64,000 nucleotides of DNA from Enoplolaimus lenunculus (taxonomy: Eukaryota; Nematoda; Enoplea; Enoplida; Thoracostomopsidae), in the NCBI GenBank assembly GCA_030248215.1, contig JASANG010001835.1:1-64000 (forward strand), given 5' to 3'. Position numbers and translations under genes: made by a program. Under the pieces are notes generated by a model. That model worked only from the letters and a program-made list of their open reading frames with translations, was not told where the DNA came from and did no database searches. Below, piece by piece: positions 1 to 11,788 of the stretch (its first letter is position 1; every line of letters starts with the position of its first letter).

Positions 1-1460
1 TGAAACCAACCGTTGGGGTGAAACCGACTGTTGGGGTGAAACCCACTGTTGGGGTGAAACCAACCGTTGGGGTGAAACCAACCGTTGGGGTGTAACCGAC
101 AGTTGGGGTGAAACCAACCGTTGGGGCAAAACCAACCGTTGGGGCAAAACCAACCGTTGGGGCAAAACCAACCGTTGGGGTGAAACCAACCGTTGGGTTG
201 AAACCAACCGTTGGGGTTAAACCAACCGTTGGGGTGATACCGACTGTTGGGGTGAAACCAACCGTTGGGGCAAAACCAACCGTTGGGGTGAAACCAACCG
301 TTGGGGTGAAACCAACCGTTGGGGTGGAACCGACTATTGGGGTGAAACCAACCGTTGGGGTAAAACCAACCGTTGGGGTGGAACCGACTGTTGGGGTGAA
401 ACCAACCGTTGGGGTGAAACCAACCGTTGGGGCAAAACCAACCGTTGGGGCAAAACCAACCGTTGGGATGATACCAAACGTTGGGATGAAACCAACCGTT
501 GGGGTGAAACCGACTGTTGGGGTGAAACCAACCGTTGGGGTGGAACCGACTGTTGGGGTGAAACCAACCGTTGGGGTAAAACCAACCGTTGGGGTGGAAC
601 CGACTGTTGGGGTGAAACCAACCGTTGGGGTGAAACCAACCGTTGGGGCAAAACCAACCGTTGGGGCAAAACCAACCGTTGGGGTGAAACCAACCGTTGG
701 GGTGAAACCAACCGTTGGGGTGAAACCAACCGTTGCGGTGAAACCGACTGTTGGGGTGAAACCAACCGTTGGGGCAAAACCAACCGTTGGGGTGAAACCA
801 ACCGTTGGGGTGAAACCAACCGTTGGGGTGGAACCGACTGTTGGGGTGAAACCAACCGTTGGGGTAAAACCAACCGTTGGGGTGGAACCGACTGTTGGGG
901 TGAAACCAACCGTTGGGGTGAAACCAACCTTTGGGGCAAAACCAACCGTTGGGGCAAAACCAACCGTTGGGGTGAAACCAACCGTTGGGGCATAACCAAC
1001 CGTTGGGGTGAAACCAACCGTTGGGGTGAAACCAACCGTTGGGGTAGAACCGACTGTTGGGGTGAAACCAACCGTTGGGGTAAAACCAACCGTTGGGGTG
1101 GAACCGACTGTTGGGGTGAAACCAACCGTTGGGGTGAAACCAACCGTTGGGGCAAAACCAACCGTTGGGGCAAAACCAACCGTTGGGGTGAAACCAACCG
1201 TTGGGGTGAAACCAACCGTTGGGGTAGAACCGACTGTTGGGGTGAAACCAACCGTTGGGGTAAAACCAACCGTTGGGGTGGAACCGACTGTTGGGGTGAA
1301 ACCAACCGTTTGGGCAAAACCAACCGTAGGGGCACCCCCCCAAACCAACCGTTGGGGCAAAACCAACCGTTGGGGTGAAACCAACCGTTGGGATGAAACC
1401 AACCGTTGGGGTGAAACCGACTGTTGGGGTGAAACCAACCGTTGGGGTGAAACCAACCGT
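1..1460. repeat. 18-bp minisatellite with 180-bp higher-order period
   Basis: About 80 tandem copies of an 18-bp unit (GTTGGGGTGAAACCAACC type), cut by the left edge of the window. Variants (tgaaacc, caaaacc, ggaaccgac, taaaacc) recur in a fixed order of ten units. The blocks at 1021-1080 and 1201-1260 are identical, giving a 180-bp higher-order repeat. Every unit holds a TTGGGG run. The unit is a multiple of 3, so long open frames exist on both strands, but these follow from the repeat and are not evidence of a gene. The array decays at 1330-1460. Confidence 0.97.
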
Positions 1461-2965
1461 AAGCTCTATAAAGTGGTGAAAGTTATAATCGTATAATTAC
1501 ATAGCTAACGTGTAAAAAGTGTTGAACCAAAATGAAAAATTTCGTGCACTTTCTGTAAGGAGTTTTTTGACCGTAACTATTGAAGACCACACTGGTTTGC
1601 GAAATCCTTTGGCACAAATATTCCCTACGTATCAGGATACCAGTGTACAAAATTTAAACGATACAGGTCTGATATTACTTGAGCACCAACATGCGAACTA
1701 AACTGAAAATACGCGCTTGAGATGCGCGAATCATATATATGAACACTATCGTGTTCATATGATTTAGAACAATGTTAACAAATCATCAGTAATAGATTTC
1801 TTTTGCATACCTATATAAAATCAGTTGGTGCGCTGCTCAAATATGTATGTGAGACATTCCAGCTTTAATTATATACATGATAATACAATTTTCATATCTC
1901 ATTATATCCCTGGCTTCAGTAATTGAGTCCATGTTACTTTATGGGGCGTCCAGGTTTTTGGTGGGTCTATAAAAGAGTTGGTACCAACTGAACTGTAAAC
2001 AAAGCCAGATGTTAATAGGAAGACCTATCTGGATATTAGTTAAGCGCAGTTTTAATACGTGTTTTGGCGTTCTGTGACTATTTTTCTTGTACACCACAAT
2101 TCGTAAACGATGAATAAAACAGGTATTAATATAAAATTTTGCGGAGGTGTTTGAATTTATTCAACAAAATATTCAAAACTTTCGTTAGAAACAATTTTAT
2201 TTTTGTTATGCGTAACGGTTCAAATTTGACCGGTACCGTGACCGAAAGTCGCGGTCTCGGTGGATTGGACCTCGGTGCAGGTTGGATCTCGGTGTCGGTG
2301 TCGGTGTCGGATTTCGGTTTTTGAATAAGACAGCACATCCGTGTAGATCAGTCTTTTAATCACTCAAATACTCAATTGATGAATATTGTCAAAAAATAAC
2401 GTACGCGAGCATTCGAACAGAGAATTCCGATTCGATAATTAAATTTTGTTCCGGTTAAAACATTGGTATACACGCTTTTGCATTTGTATCAATTTCATTT
2501 GTCAAAAACTGACAAAATTAAAATTTGTTAACCGTAAAAAAGGTCAAGTTTAATATTTAGATATTTCATTTTTGCCTACGAATGATTTTAAAAACCAGTA
2601 ACCCAAATCGTTTTGTTTAATTTAAACCGGAATTTAACGAGATAGCATCAGCTTAAATTGCGGTGTCTGTTATACTTCAAACACCAGTTAAGGTGGCTCT
2701 GTACTTGTTGTGTGGCGCCTGTCGGCGGTAGCCGGCATCTCAATGGGAAAATAGTTTGTTTACAAATTATTAACGCCGTACCCCGCGTGCAACGCTTATG
2801 CCATGGTGCCGAACGACAGCGAGTGGCATAGCAAAAACACCAGCGCCACTCTAAGTCTTCGAGGCTCTAAGTAGTATACAGCAGGGTACAACCAGAAGTT
2901 GCTTCCGGCACTGATAGAATTTCTGCTTTAAATCACGGCAATTTCAGTAGTAAAATTTTCCATAC
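1461..2965. other. Non-coding stretch with element debris
   Basis: AT-rich sequence with no convincing exon. At about 1927-2000 there is a solitary end of the TTAGGC-element subfamily C (atgttacttt, then ggcgtccagg, gtgggtctat), without its internal array or partner end. At 2230-2325 there is a GC-richer patch with short GGTGTC repeats. Confidence 0.6.
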
Positions 2966-3217
2966 GCTGTAAATTTCAGTGAGTTGATTTTAACTCAGAA
3001 TGAGTTGAATCACTCAGTCTGAGTTAGCACTTTAAGAACTCAGAAATTTGAGTGGATTCAATTGATTCTGAATTAATTAATCAACTCACCCAGAGTCAAC
3101 TCAACTCAAAGTGAGAAGCAACTCAGCTCTGAGTGAGTTAATGTTTACTGATATTAATTCATGAATAACCAACTCGCTAACTGAATTAATTAATCAACTC
3201 ATTGGGATTTACAGTGT
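2966..3217. mobile_element. Inverted-repeat element, family E (GAGTTGA-rich)
   Basis: A roughly 250-bp non-autonomous element. The left end (ctgtaaatttcagtgagttg) is an imperfect inverted copy of the right end (caactcattgggatttacag). The interior is a set of ACTCAG/CTGAGT half-sites that can fold into a long hairpin. Other copies lie at 16458-16931 and 60600-60862. Confidence 0.8.
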
Positions 3218-3596
3218 AGTTTTTCAATAAATATATCTTTGGGTGCATTTAGTTTTAGAATATTGGTAAAATTTAAAAGAAAAAACGTCAGAGTTTATTT
3301 AGAAACAAAGCTAAAAACCAAAACCGTTCACAGCAGTTGACAAGTATTTGCTCAAATTTAAGCAAACTAAATATTAATATTTTAACTGCTTAATTTTGTT
3401 CCGCTTCCGGCCTCACCTCCGTCTCCAGCATATTTCACCTATGATTGCATCCCGGTGTACGTAGCTTAATACACCGGAAATTAAGAACAATCGAGTTATA
3501 CAAAAGTTCTACCGACATCGTTGGTGGCATTGATTTTCGCTGCGGGTTAGGAACAATCATTTGCTATCGTTTCCGGTATTGAAATAGCTTTTTAAG

Positions 3597-3882
3597 AATA
3601 AACACTTCCCATATTCAATAAAAACTTTGATTGGTTAGTAATAAACGAAGAGTTCTGATTGGTTGATTATAAACACTTTCCATATTCAATGAAAACTTTG
3701 ATTGGTTAGTAATAAACGAAGAGTTCTGATTGGTTGATTATAAACACTTCCCATATTCAATGAAAACTTTGATTGGTTAGCAATAAACGAAGAGTTCTGA
3801 TTGGTTGATTATAAACACTTTCCATATTCAATGAAAAGTTTGATTGGTTACTAATAAACGAAGAGTTTTGATTGCTTCAGTA
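3597..3882. repeat. 71-bp tandem repeat, about four copies
   Basis: Repeat starts at about 3600, 3671, 3742 and 3813 give a constant 71-bp period. Each unit holds two ATTGGTT boxes (inverted CCAAT-like) and the word aacgaagagttctgattgg. The last copy is degraded. There is no coding frame. Confidence 0.93.
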
Positions 3883-4760
3883 TTAATAAGGAAACGTTCA
3901 ACTGCATTTGAGCTGCCGTACGCCACTGTTATATTTTACCTACCCCTAAATCATTACACTTATTGTCCGCGAGCCATTTGAACTATCTCCTAGTAATAAT
4001 TAATTGTTTCTCACAAGAATATTTTCTATTGCATCCAATCACATTTGGGCATTGGAAAAAAAGCAACGGAACCAAACAGTTTTTGTTAATCTTAGTAAAT
4101 TACTCTCAAAACAGCGACAAATCATCACGAAAAACCGTGAGGAATTGGTTTTTCTTATGCTCCCGTCATTGTGAAGACTGGTTTACTGGCGACGAATCAG
4201 TAGCGGATCCAAGGATTTCTAAATGGTGAGCCACACGAGCTGTAATAGTGAAAGGACTCGCGATCGGGAAGCTAAACTCCAGTTTAATGGCCAATCTTAA
4301 TACAAAATCTTAGTTTTGATTCCGTTGGAGTGCCTAGGTCGAAGTATTCCGCTTGGATCCGCTAGTGGCAGGAATTGGGGGGATACGTCCACCTCGTAAC
4401 TTTCTAGAAAGCCCTGAAAAACGCATGTTAACAAGCTTTAAGAATACCGACCTTGATTCTCGTCTCTTCCCGAAATGAGGTTGTAGCTAAGGCCGTGGTG
4501 TTTTTGTGAACGAAACGGTACTTTACTTAAGCTACGGTGGCTCCTCAGAGGCGTACGCAGGGCGGTAAGAGTTGTGCTCCCTCTGGCCTCAGCAGTTCTA
4601 CGGTGCTGAAAATTATGTAAAAGAAATGATACTAAGAAACCGGAATTTCATTGTGATGTTGCTATTTTTCTTTGATACAATATTTATTGCAGATATATGT
4701 CGCGTTTAGTTTCGCACTTAACTTCTGATTATTAATTAATTTCAATTTTGATATATCAAT
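3883..4760. other. Gene-free stretch
   Basis: Mixed unique sequence. A plus-strand open frame at 3963-4229 has no splice context, domain or composition that marks it as coding. No repeat family is recognised apart from short GC-rich patches near 4300-4600. Confidence 0.4.
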
Positions 4761-4764
4761 AAAA

Positions 4765-4982
4765 CTACAAATCCAGTTGGCAGATTGTCTGCCGAACGCA
4801 ACTCCGCAAGTTTTTGACCACCTTAGCTGGCATATGCACGTTTTTAGGAATATGAGACAGCTCTGTAGTGTGTACAATATGCTTATCATGCGTTATCACA
4901 TATTTATACTTAATATAATAGACATTTGATTCTCCAAATGTTATTTTTTCTATAGACAAATCATCCATTAACGTTCTTACAC
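4765..4982 (-). CDS. Candidate coding exon, unrecognised
   Basis: An open minus-strand segment of about 70 codons ending in TAG. It follows a possible acceptor (ccacaag, about 4983). The peptide has normal composition (MDDLSIEKITFG near the start, SCVRQTICQLDL at the end) with two Cys near its C-terminus. It could be the last exon of a minus-strand gene that also includes the candidate exon at 5404-5504. A tRNA-like repeat fragment lies between them. No family is recognised. The open frame could also be chance. Confidence 0.28.
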
Positions 4983-5099
4983 TTGTGGAACCGTTAGTAC
5001 AAAATTTTGAAGTTTTCCGTTTTTTCGGAAAAAACGGAAAAAAACCAAACCTGCATATAATGCACACTTTCAAGCTAGGATGCCAAGTTTGGGTGGGAG

Positions 5100-5190
5100 G
5101 CATTTATAATCATCACTCAGCTATAAGAGCTTTACGACCTAAACGCCGATGGGATTATCAAGTTTTGTGCAGATCGCTACGTTGCTTACA
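5100..5190 (-). repeat. Fragment of tRNA-like dispersed repeat (family F)
   Basis: Carries the word atcactcagctataagagc followed by a degraded body. It matches the cores of the fuller copies at 40794-41078 and 54837-55111, which look like the 5' half of a tRNA (A-box type TAGCTGAGTGG on the minus strand). Confidence 0.55.
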
Positions 5191-5403
5191 GTCTACTCTC
5201 TATGTCAGAATGAATTAATTTAAACACTTCAGCAATAATGCTTAAATCTGTTTTGATTCAAACTTTGTTATTAATACCATTTTTTTAAAATTAAATTTTT
5301 TCTGGCTCGGCACTGTTTTTACAGCGATACATGCCGTTACTTATGGTTGTCTCACCTAATAAATATACATATTAAAATTGCTATTTCATTAATAAAATAG
5401 TAT

Positions 5404-5504
5404 ACTAAAAGAAGACACTCGTTCCTGGCCATATTGTAAATTATAGATTTAATACGATCATACCTATCCCATGACTTCAACACATCACAGGCCACCGTGT
5501 CCTT
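5404..5504 (-). CDS. Candidate coding exon, unrecognised
   Basis: On the minus strand, a good acceptor (gactgccattgttcag) at about 5505 opens a frame beginning KDTVACDVLKSWDRYDRIKS and running to a possible donor (gtatac) near 5403. The composition is protein-like. I do not recognise the family. It may belong with the minus-strand segment at 4765-4982. The plus-strand candidates at 5558-5911 are just beside it, and both cannot be assumed real. Confidence 0.28.
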
Positions 5505-5557
5505 CTGAACAATGGCAGTCATCAAAATGTGCCACATCAATTAGTAATTATACGCAG

Positions 5558-5911
5558 AACAAGCGAACGAAACCTTATCGGTCTTTGTCGCATTCAAAGC
5601 CAATTACTGCTACCGGTCGTTCGACGCTAATTTTGCCTATTTTATCAAAGACAACAAGACGACGTAAGTCTGTCAAACCAGGATCAACCACAAATAGTGC
5701 CACTTCGTGCCGCGTAATACCACAACTGTATTGCAACAGCAATTGCACGCACGATGGCTTCGATCGACATAAACGGGAAGATTGCAAATTTATTGACGCT
5801 GAGCACTTGCAATTTGGCGATGTGACGATTACAAGTGACGGCGGTGTCGAACAAATCCGTGCGTCCGGCGATTGGATTAGTGATGCTGAAATTTATTCAA
5901 GTACGTTTGTG
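5558..5911 (+). CDS. Candidate two-exon coding segment, unrecognised
   Basis: Exon A (5558-5663) ends at a consensus donor (gac|gtaagt). A 76-bp intron follows, then exon B (5740-5911) after ctgtattgcaacag, ending at a consensus donor (gtg|gtgagt). The phases agree: a split Thr codon joins A to B, and B ends in phase 0. The joined frame gives about 92 residues with NETLSVFVAFKANYCY early and FGDVTITSDGGVEQI in exon B. This is faintly like a beta-rich extracellular (cadherin-type) segment, but that is only an impression. The acceptor of exon A is weak. An antisense frame is also open over exon A, in the codon-aligned register, as expected of a shadow. Confidence 0.4.
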
Positions 5912-6129
5912 GTGAGTCTTGGAATAAACCACCTGACGACGTGTATAAATATTACTACTTCGTGGGTTAGAGCTTGCTTTCCCGCATTCGCAGTAAAATT
6001 TTCGCGAACGGTTCAATATGGTACGGTTTAACTGAAAATTACAAATATTCTGTCGAAATCAAACCCTGGTTACGTTCCTGTGTACAATTTAAAGACAGTG
6101 TCACAACACAGTGTGGGAAGCAAAGGCCC

Positions 6130-6300
6130 GGTACCAGCTCATCTTGCTAGGAGGTTTAAACAATTTTCAGGAGGGGCATTCATGGCTTGTCAATGAGCTA
6201 TAAGCAAGGTTGTAAATTTTCTAGGGAGGCCAATATTTTTCTAGGAATGGGCTGAGCTCCCTTGGTCCGCCTTTGGCTACGGACCCGGAGGGGCTTCCTC
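6130..6300. repeat. Dispersed repeat family G
   Basis: Contains gctcatcttgctaggagg, a body with caaggttgtaaattttct, and an end near ggctgagctccc. Related diverged copies occur at 8270-8460, 50090-50265, 53895-54062 and 58540-58715, in both orientations. No coding content. Confidence 0.7.
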
Positions 6301-6439
6301 ATTGTGTCGACCCGCGGGTAAACGCCGACCGGGTAAGAAATGTTCATGCGTGTATCCGGCGTAAAGACTTTCAAAGTTAGCCAGGTTACTAAACTTAATG
6401 GGGGTGGTAAAAAGAATCCTGCTCTGCATTTCGAGTACT

Positions 6440-6953
6440 GACAGCTGGACAGTTGGAGATGAGACAGTGGGACAGATGGGACAGTTGGGACAGCTGGGAC
6501 AGATGGGACAGTTGGGACAGATGGGACAGATGGAACAGATGGGACAGCGGGACAGATGGGACAGTTGGGACAGATGGGACAGTTGGGACAGATGGGACAG
6601 TTGGGACAGATGGGACACTTGGGACAGTTGGGACAGATTTGACAGTTGGGACAGATGGGACAGATGGGACACTTGTCAGACGGGACAGTTGGGATAAACG
6701 GGACAGATGGGACAGATGGGACAGTTGGGACAGTTGGGACAGATGGGACAGATGGGACATATGGGACAGTTGGGACAGTTGGGACAGATGGGACACATGG
6801 GACATATGGGACAGTTGGGACACTTGGGACAGATGGGACAGTTGGGACAAACGGGTCAGATGAAACATATGGGACAGTTGGGACAGATGGGACAGATGGG
6901 ACAGTTGGGACGGTTGGGACAGATGGGACACTTGGGACAGATGGGACAGATAT
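6440..6953. repeat. 9-bp minisatellite (tgggacaga / tgggacagt)
   Basis: About 55 head-to-tail copies of a 9-bp unit. Two variants, ending in -aga or -agt, alternate irregularly. A few units carry substitutions (acttg, aaacg, catat). Because 9 is a multiple of 3, several frames stay open on both strands; these are repeat artefacts. Confidence 0.96.
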
Positions 6954-6968
6954 ATAAATAAATAAATA

Positions 6969-7053
<85 letters not shown>
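6954..7053. repeat. (AAAT)n then (AT)n microsatellite
   Basis: A short (aaat)n run (6956-6973) leads into about 38 AT dinucleotides. It directly abuts the 9-bp minisatellite. Confidence 0.97.
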
Positions 7054-7054
<1 letters not shown>

Positions 7055-7584
7055 TACGTAAATATATCTGCCTGTGCATATGTAAACATGAGCGCATAAG
7101 TGGACACTCCGAGTATATTTGTGTCCCGGGAAATTGGGACGGCCTTTATAGTAACATGGACCGCCTTCCTGAACTAACTCGAAGTATATACAGAGTCTGA
7201 TATAATTTACTCAAGTATAATGCTACCTATGATGGGATCCAGTTTGTGGCCAGGCCAATTTTTTTTTAATTTGAACCCCGCATACCGCAGAGTATTCCCA
7301 GTTTTAACAATATATTCCAAAAGTATTACACTTAAACAACAAAGATGACTCTCATAAGTTAAGGATGTATGGTCCAAACAACTGGTACTGGACTAATTAA
7401 AAACAGACCAGAACCGACTTGCCAGGGGGTGGCTATTAACTTTTGGTGAGGTAAAAGAAATATCAGTCTCTCATCTTTTTATCCGAGTCACTACACAACA
7501 TTTGAGTACACCGTTGAAACGCGTATAATACACAAGTCATTGCCACGGCACCAAGTCAGCATTTTTCGCCGAAGTCTAGAATCT

Positions 7585-7646
7585 AAACCAACTCTTTTAT
7601 ACACCTCCCAGAAACCTGGACGCTCCTTAAAGTAACATGGGCCGAC
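7585..7646. mobile_element. Solitary end of TTAGGC-element subfamily C
   Basis: Matches the right-hand end of subfamily C (cccagaaacctggacg, then cttaaagtaacatgggcc) without an internal TTAGGC array. A second degraded end is visible at about 7135-7165 (aacatggaccgcc). Confidence 0.7.
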
Positions 7647-7745
7647 TGTGCGATCCGCTTATGGGATCAAACAACTGTCAAAAAATACGATTTTTCGTTC
7701 CTGACATCTCAAAATTAAAATTTATTTCGGCCGTGGCTAAAAGCC

Positions 7746-7912
7746 ATGTCGGCGGCATAGTTGAATTCGAGGCTTGCGTTAAAAATTCATATACATTGAA
7801 GAGTAAAGCGGCTGTGATGATAACCGTTTCTCCGTCTGCAATTTGTTTATCAACACAAGATGCATACCAGGCTGTTAGAGATAAGACACTTTGTATTTAT
7901 CAAACTCGCTAA
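7746..7912 (+). CDS. Candidate 3' coding exon, unrecognised
   Basis: Downstream of a weak acceptor (ggctaaaag) an open frame reads HVGGIVEFEACVKNSYTLKS..., then AVMITVSPSAICLS, and ends in TAA at 7910-7912. The alternation of hydrophobic residues resembles an extracellular beta-sandwich. It might be the last exon of the gene whose candidate exons lie at 5558-5911, but the phases do not join directly. At least one exon would be missing, or the acceptor is misplaced. The frame is also open upstream to 7637. Confidence 0.28.
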
Positions 7913-8269
7913 AATGGTGCAGTTTTTGTTACCAAATCAGGCTCCAATTTATAGAAAACGGTAAATACAGCTTAAGAGTTGGATAATAGCATTTTTAAGA
8001 AACTTATTGAAATTACACAAGCCTGTTTTGCTGATTGTGACAGATTTCAATATGCGCTATATATCATTGCTGATAGAATTTGGTCTGCTAAAAAATGGAC
8101 AACTTCTTAAGCGGCATTTCAATTTGTCAAAATACTTTACAGTAATGGGTTTTTACATATTTTTTCAGAATAGAAAAATGTATATTGTACGTTGTAAATA
8201 TGTCTTGGATATATGTCAATGTTTTGATTTGGTTTAGAATACTTTGTGTATTAACTTCTGGCTCTAACA

Positions 8270-9736
8270 TCTTATCTAAAGTCTTGGACTTGTAGTCAAG
8301 GCGGGACCAGGGGGACTCAGCCCGCCGCCCCCCTCTGGAAAATTTTACCACCTCCTTTAGAAAGTTTTCAACCTTGCTTGTAACTCATTAAAAACCCTTG
8401 AATGCCTCTCCTAAAAAATTTTGGGCATCCTAGAAAGGTGACCTGGCTAGCGGCCTGTAAAAACTCAGAACCAGTTGTACTACAGAGCACACGTTTTGCA
8501 TTGTACCTACATTCAAGTTACAATGCTGTTTGGTATCCCAATCCAATTGAAGTGACCTGACAATTTTTATCTCCACTTAGATATTACTAGGTAGACGATG
8601 TTGCGCAATGCGCAAACGTGAAAGAATGCACAAACATCTTCATGCAGGTTTTCTTTTCATAGAACAATCACGTTTATGTTATAAGAAGAATTCAATGTAA
8701 GCAAAGTAATGCTGGAACATTGCCCAAAATACGTATGTGTGGCATTCCAGCTTTAATATAACATGGATGATACATAAGTTATATGTTGACGCCGGTAGAT
8801 TTCACAGTACTGTGTTATAATTAGGCAATATGACGTGTTATTTAAATGTTGTTTGCGAACATTTTGGAAAACTAAACAGTCGCTCGCCTGGCATATATTG
8901 CCATAGATCTAAACACTGTAAATGGTTTTTTTCAATTGTTAAGCTGTGGTTTTAAGCTATTTTGCGGCGGACACATTTTACAGGCGTGTATTTGGTATAT
9001 TTAAAGCACATTTGTGCCGCTACCGTCTAAATTTTTATTCATTTTTTAGTACCCGAACTACAAAATTGCCGGAATTCAAACGCCTGGATATTCCACGAAA
9101 AACCTATACGTTTCAAATTTTCCACTTTTCCCGCTTTTTAAACAAATCCTTCGCTACATATTTTCCTTAGCAACCAATGGAAAATCTAGGTTTTTAAATT
9201 TCCACATTTCCTGTTTTCTACGCAAAACCAGTTTTCCACTTTTCCCATTTTACCAACCAACCTGTCCCTTCCTTACCAGACCTAGAGAAAACCTATACGT
9301 TTAACTTTTCCACTTTTTCTGGTTTCCGAACGTCGTCTACACCTCTAACTTTCCCTATCGAACTTTGGAATATTCAGGCGTCTGAATTTTCGGCTTTTTC
9401 CAGCCAAAATTGTGCATGTGATCTCTCCTACCAAACCAGCTAAATTTTCAGCCGCCATACAGGAGTGGCTGCGCTGCACTGCTGGTCATAACTTTTCCAC
9501 GTTGGAAAACGGGAAACCCCTGTGCTATACATTGGCCACATATTTTGTGGCCAGGCCGAATTTTATATTGTGAACGGCGCAATGTTCGTTTGCCAATTTT
9601 GTTCAGTTCAGAGACAATTCGAACTGTCTGCTGCAAAGATCATATTTTCATACCACAAACCGACAATTTAAAGAATTTATTTACGTAGTTGATCAATAAC
9701 TTTCGGGTGGGTGTAAAAACGACGTATGTATACTGT
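8270..9736. other. Gene-free stretch with dispersed repeats
   Basis: Holds a family G copy (8270-8460). At 8950-9060 there is a segment (caggcgtgtatttggtat) also found at 30130-30230. At 9080-9400 there are tandem-like degenerate runs of tttccac/ttttccc. Open frames here are short and unconvincing. Confidence 0.5.
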
Positions 9737-10172
9737 AGTGACCCGAATAAAGGGGGGGTGGGACTGATATTTATTTGGCCTCTCCAGAGAATAACGGGCT
9801 GTTATTCATTTTTAACCCACGCTCCGCCGCCCTTTGTTAGTGATATATCTCCGGTACTGCAATTATCCGTTGAATTAAACGTTTATTTGTCTTACGTCGA
9901 TAGCTTAAGCGATCATGCAAGGTTATACTTAGTAATGTATATACTTTCAAAATTTAAGTACGCCTTAAAGATTCGAGCTCAATTTTATTTTAGTTCTGAA
10001 GTCATTATGCACTGCAATTAGGAATAACTGACCTTCATGGACTCTAATTAGGATTTAGGGACTCTATCTGCTTACGGACTCTTATTAGGGATACGAACTC
10101 CTATTGATTGGGACTCAAAATGGGACTCCCACCCGCTCTTATTACCCCACACCCTCTTATTCTGGTCAATAC
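9731..10172. mobile_element. Inverted-repeat element, family H
   Basis: About 440 bp. The left end (tactgtagtgacccgaata) is an imperfect inverted copy of the right end (tattctggtcaatacagta). A second copy lies in opposite orientation at 17963-18394. No transposase frame, so it is a non-autonomous element. Confidence 0.82.
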
Positions 10173-10416
10173 AGTAAACCAATAGAATAATAACCAAAAC
10201 AGCGTGGGGTGCAGCGAGACGGAAACGGTGGCACAGCTTTCTTCCCTAGCATGTTAAAACAAATTTAATGCTAAAATTGCGTTTGGCTTCTTGCTACTTA
10301 CGCTAGCCAGATTTATAGGCCCATTTCTGTTTTGTATTACTGAAGCTAACAGCTACTTATCTGGCAGAGCTGCACATACGCAACGAAAATAATTTAGTAG
10401 CCACAATTGTATTATT

Positions 10417-10608
10417 GGCCTATGTTTATTTTAAGTGGCGTCCAGGTTTCTGGTGGGTTTATAAAAGAATGGGTTTAGATTGTAGATTACAATTTTTTGC
10501 TTAGGCTTAGGCTTAGGTGTAGGAACACATTTTTGCAACGCTTAGGCTTAGGCTTAGACTTCAAAATACGCTTAATCTATTGTTACGCCCCTAAAAGTAC
10601 CATTGGCC
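10417..10608. mobile_element. TTAGGC-bearing TIR element, subfamily C
   Basis: GGCC-ended element. The left end is ggcctatgttt, ggcgtccaggtttctggtgg. The interior has two short runs of (GCTTAG)n separated by ttttgcaacg. The right end is ctattgttacgcccctaaaa, ccattggcc. Internal TTAGGC-like units number only about eight, several mutated. Confidence 0.85.
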
Positions 10609-11788
10609 GTATTATTTATCAAAACGGCATAAAAATATCCACCCACAGCTGACCAAGACCTTTGTGTTGTACCTAAGATAAGAATGCATGCCTGTTGTAG
10701 TAGTGCGTAAATAAATGATTATTTGTCACCCCAAGTTTAGGTACCCATAAGTGCTTTTATGTCCGCGGTGCATAACCAAAGGTTTGCAATTGATTTTTTT
10801 TATATTTTGGCATAGCGACAGGGGTCGATACGGAAACAGTTTTTCGCATAGATTCGACTCGGTTGTATGGCTCTTGCACAATTTCCCACACACAATCGTT
10901 AGCCTAAGCCTGAGAGCGCAAATCGCCTACTAAAACACTAAACCTAGCCTACGTCTGAGACTGTAAAATTGGGTTATGCTTAATAATTCTAAATCGAAGT
11001 AATGCCCAAAAATTGCATGCAAACTTGAATACAATTTTCTAGGGGAAGCCAAAAATTTTTCCAGTTGACTTTTATGAAAAACTTAGGCTACAATATTAAC
11101 GTAATCATCGTATAATATATGACTTTGGATTTTATTTCCTTGTTTAGCTTATAACTCGGCCAAATAAGTTGACATCAAATACCAAAACAACGGCTTTGAA
11201 ACATCTTGAATACTGTCAGTGCAGGAGTGGGGCTTCCCCCAAATTCCAGGGTGGGCGCCCCACACTCTCGTGTGAAGCGAGCGAAAAGCCAGACGCATCT
11301 TAAAACTTAATCGGTTTTTGTTTCAACCGGTTAGGGTGGGTGCGCCTTAGGGGTGTGGCGCCCTCAAAATGGGGGTATGGTGGGGGTAGCAGCTCCGGCC
11401 GTGCATACGGTATATATACAGAGAGTGAAAGCTTTAGACGTAATGAATCGAATATTCCCTCAAACGGTTTGTTTTTGGTAAAACCAGGTTTTCTCTGGTT
11501 TTGATGGTGGCTTTTATTCCCTGTTGGTATAGACATTTATGACCAAATTTATAGCCAAACGTCTTTCTCAAAATGCTTTTAATGCTGGTATAAGTGTACA
11601 GGTTACGGTCACCGAGTACCTGAAACATTTGTCAGGGGTACACAGTGAAACTGTTATCTTTTTTAATTTTTGGGTATATTTTGCACAAAATATGTTCGCA
11701 ATAGACGTGTGACAATAATACATATTGAAAACTGCCTACTTATAAAACTGGCTAAAATGTTGTATGATTATAACTTTATCAATTTTAT
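10609..11788. other. Gene-free stretch
   Basis: Unique AT-rich sequence with a GC-rich patch at 11220-11400. Short open frames on both strands (such as 11300-11628) lack splice or domain support. A low-copy CCTAAG-like remnant occurs near 10900-10990. Confidence 0.4.

Noticed and set aside
108-1496. Long open frames (162-333 aa) on both strands with PTVG or LVSPQ repeats
   Set aside because: They follow from an 18-bp tandem repeat whose length is a multiple of 3. Frames are open on both strands and have no start, splice or domain evidence.
6198-7097. Open frames of up to 299 aa over the 9-bp repeat and the (AT)n run
   Set aside because: Several frames on both strands are open over the same 9-bp minisatellite, and the longest also reads through the AT microsatellite.
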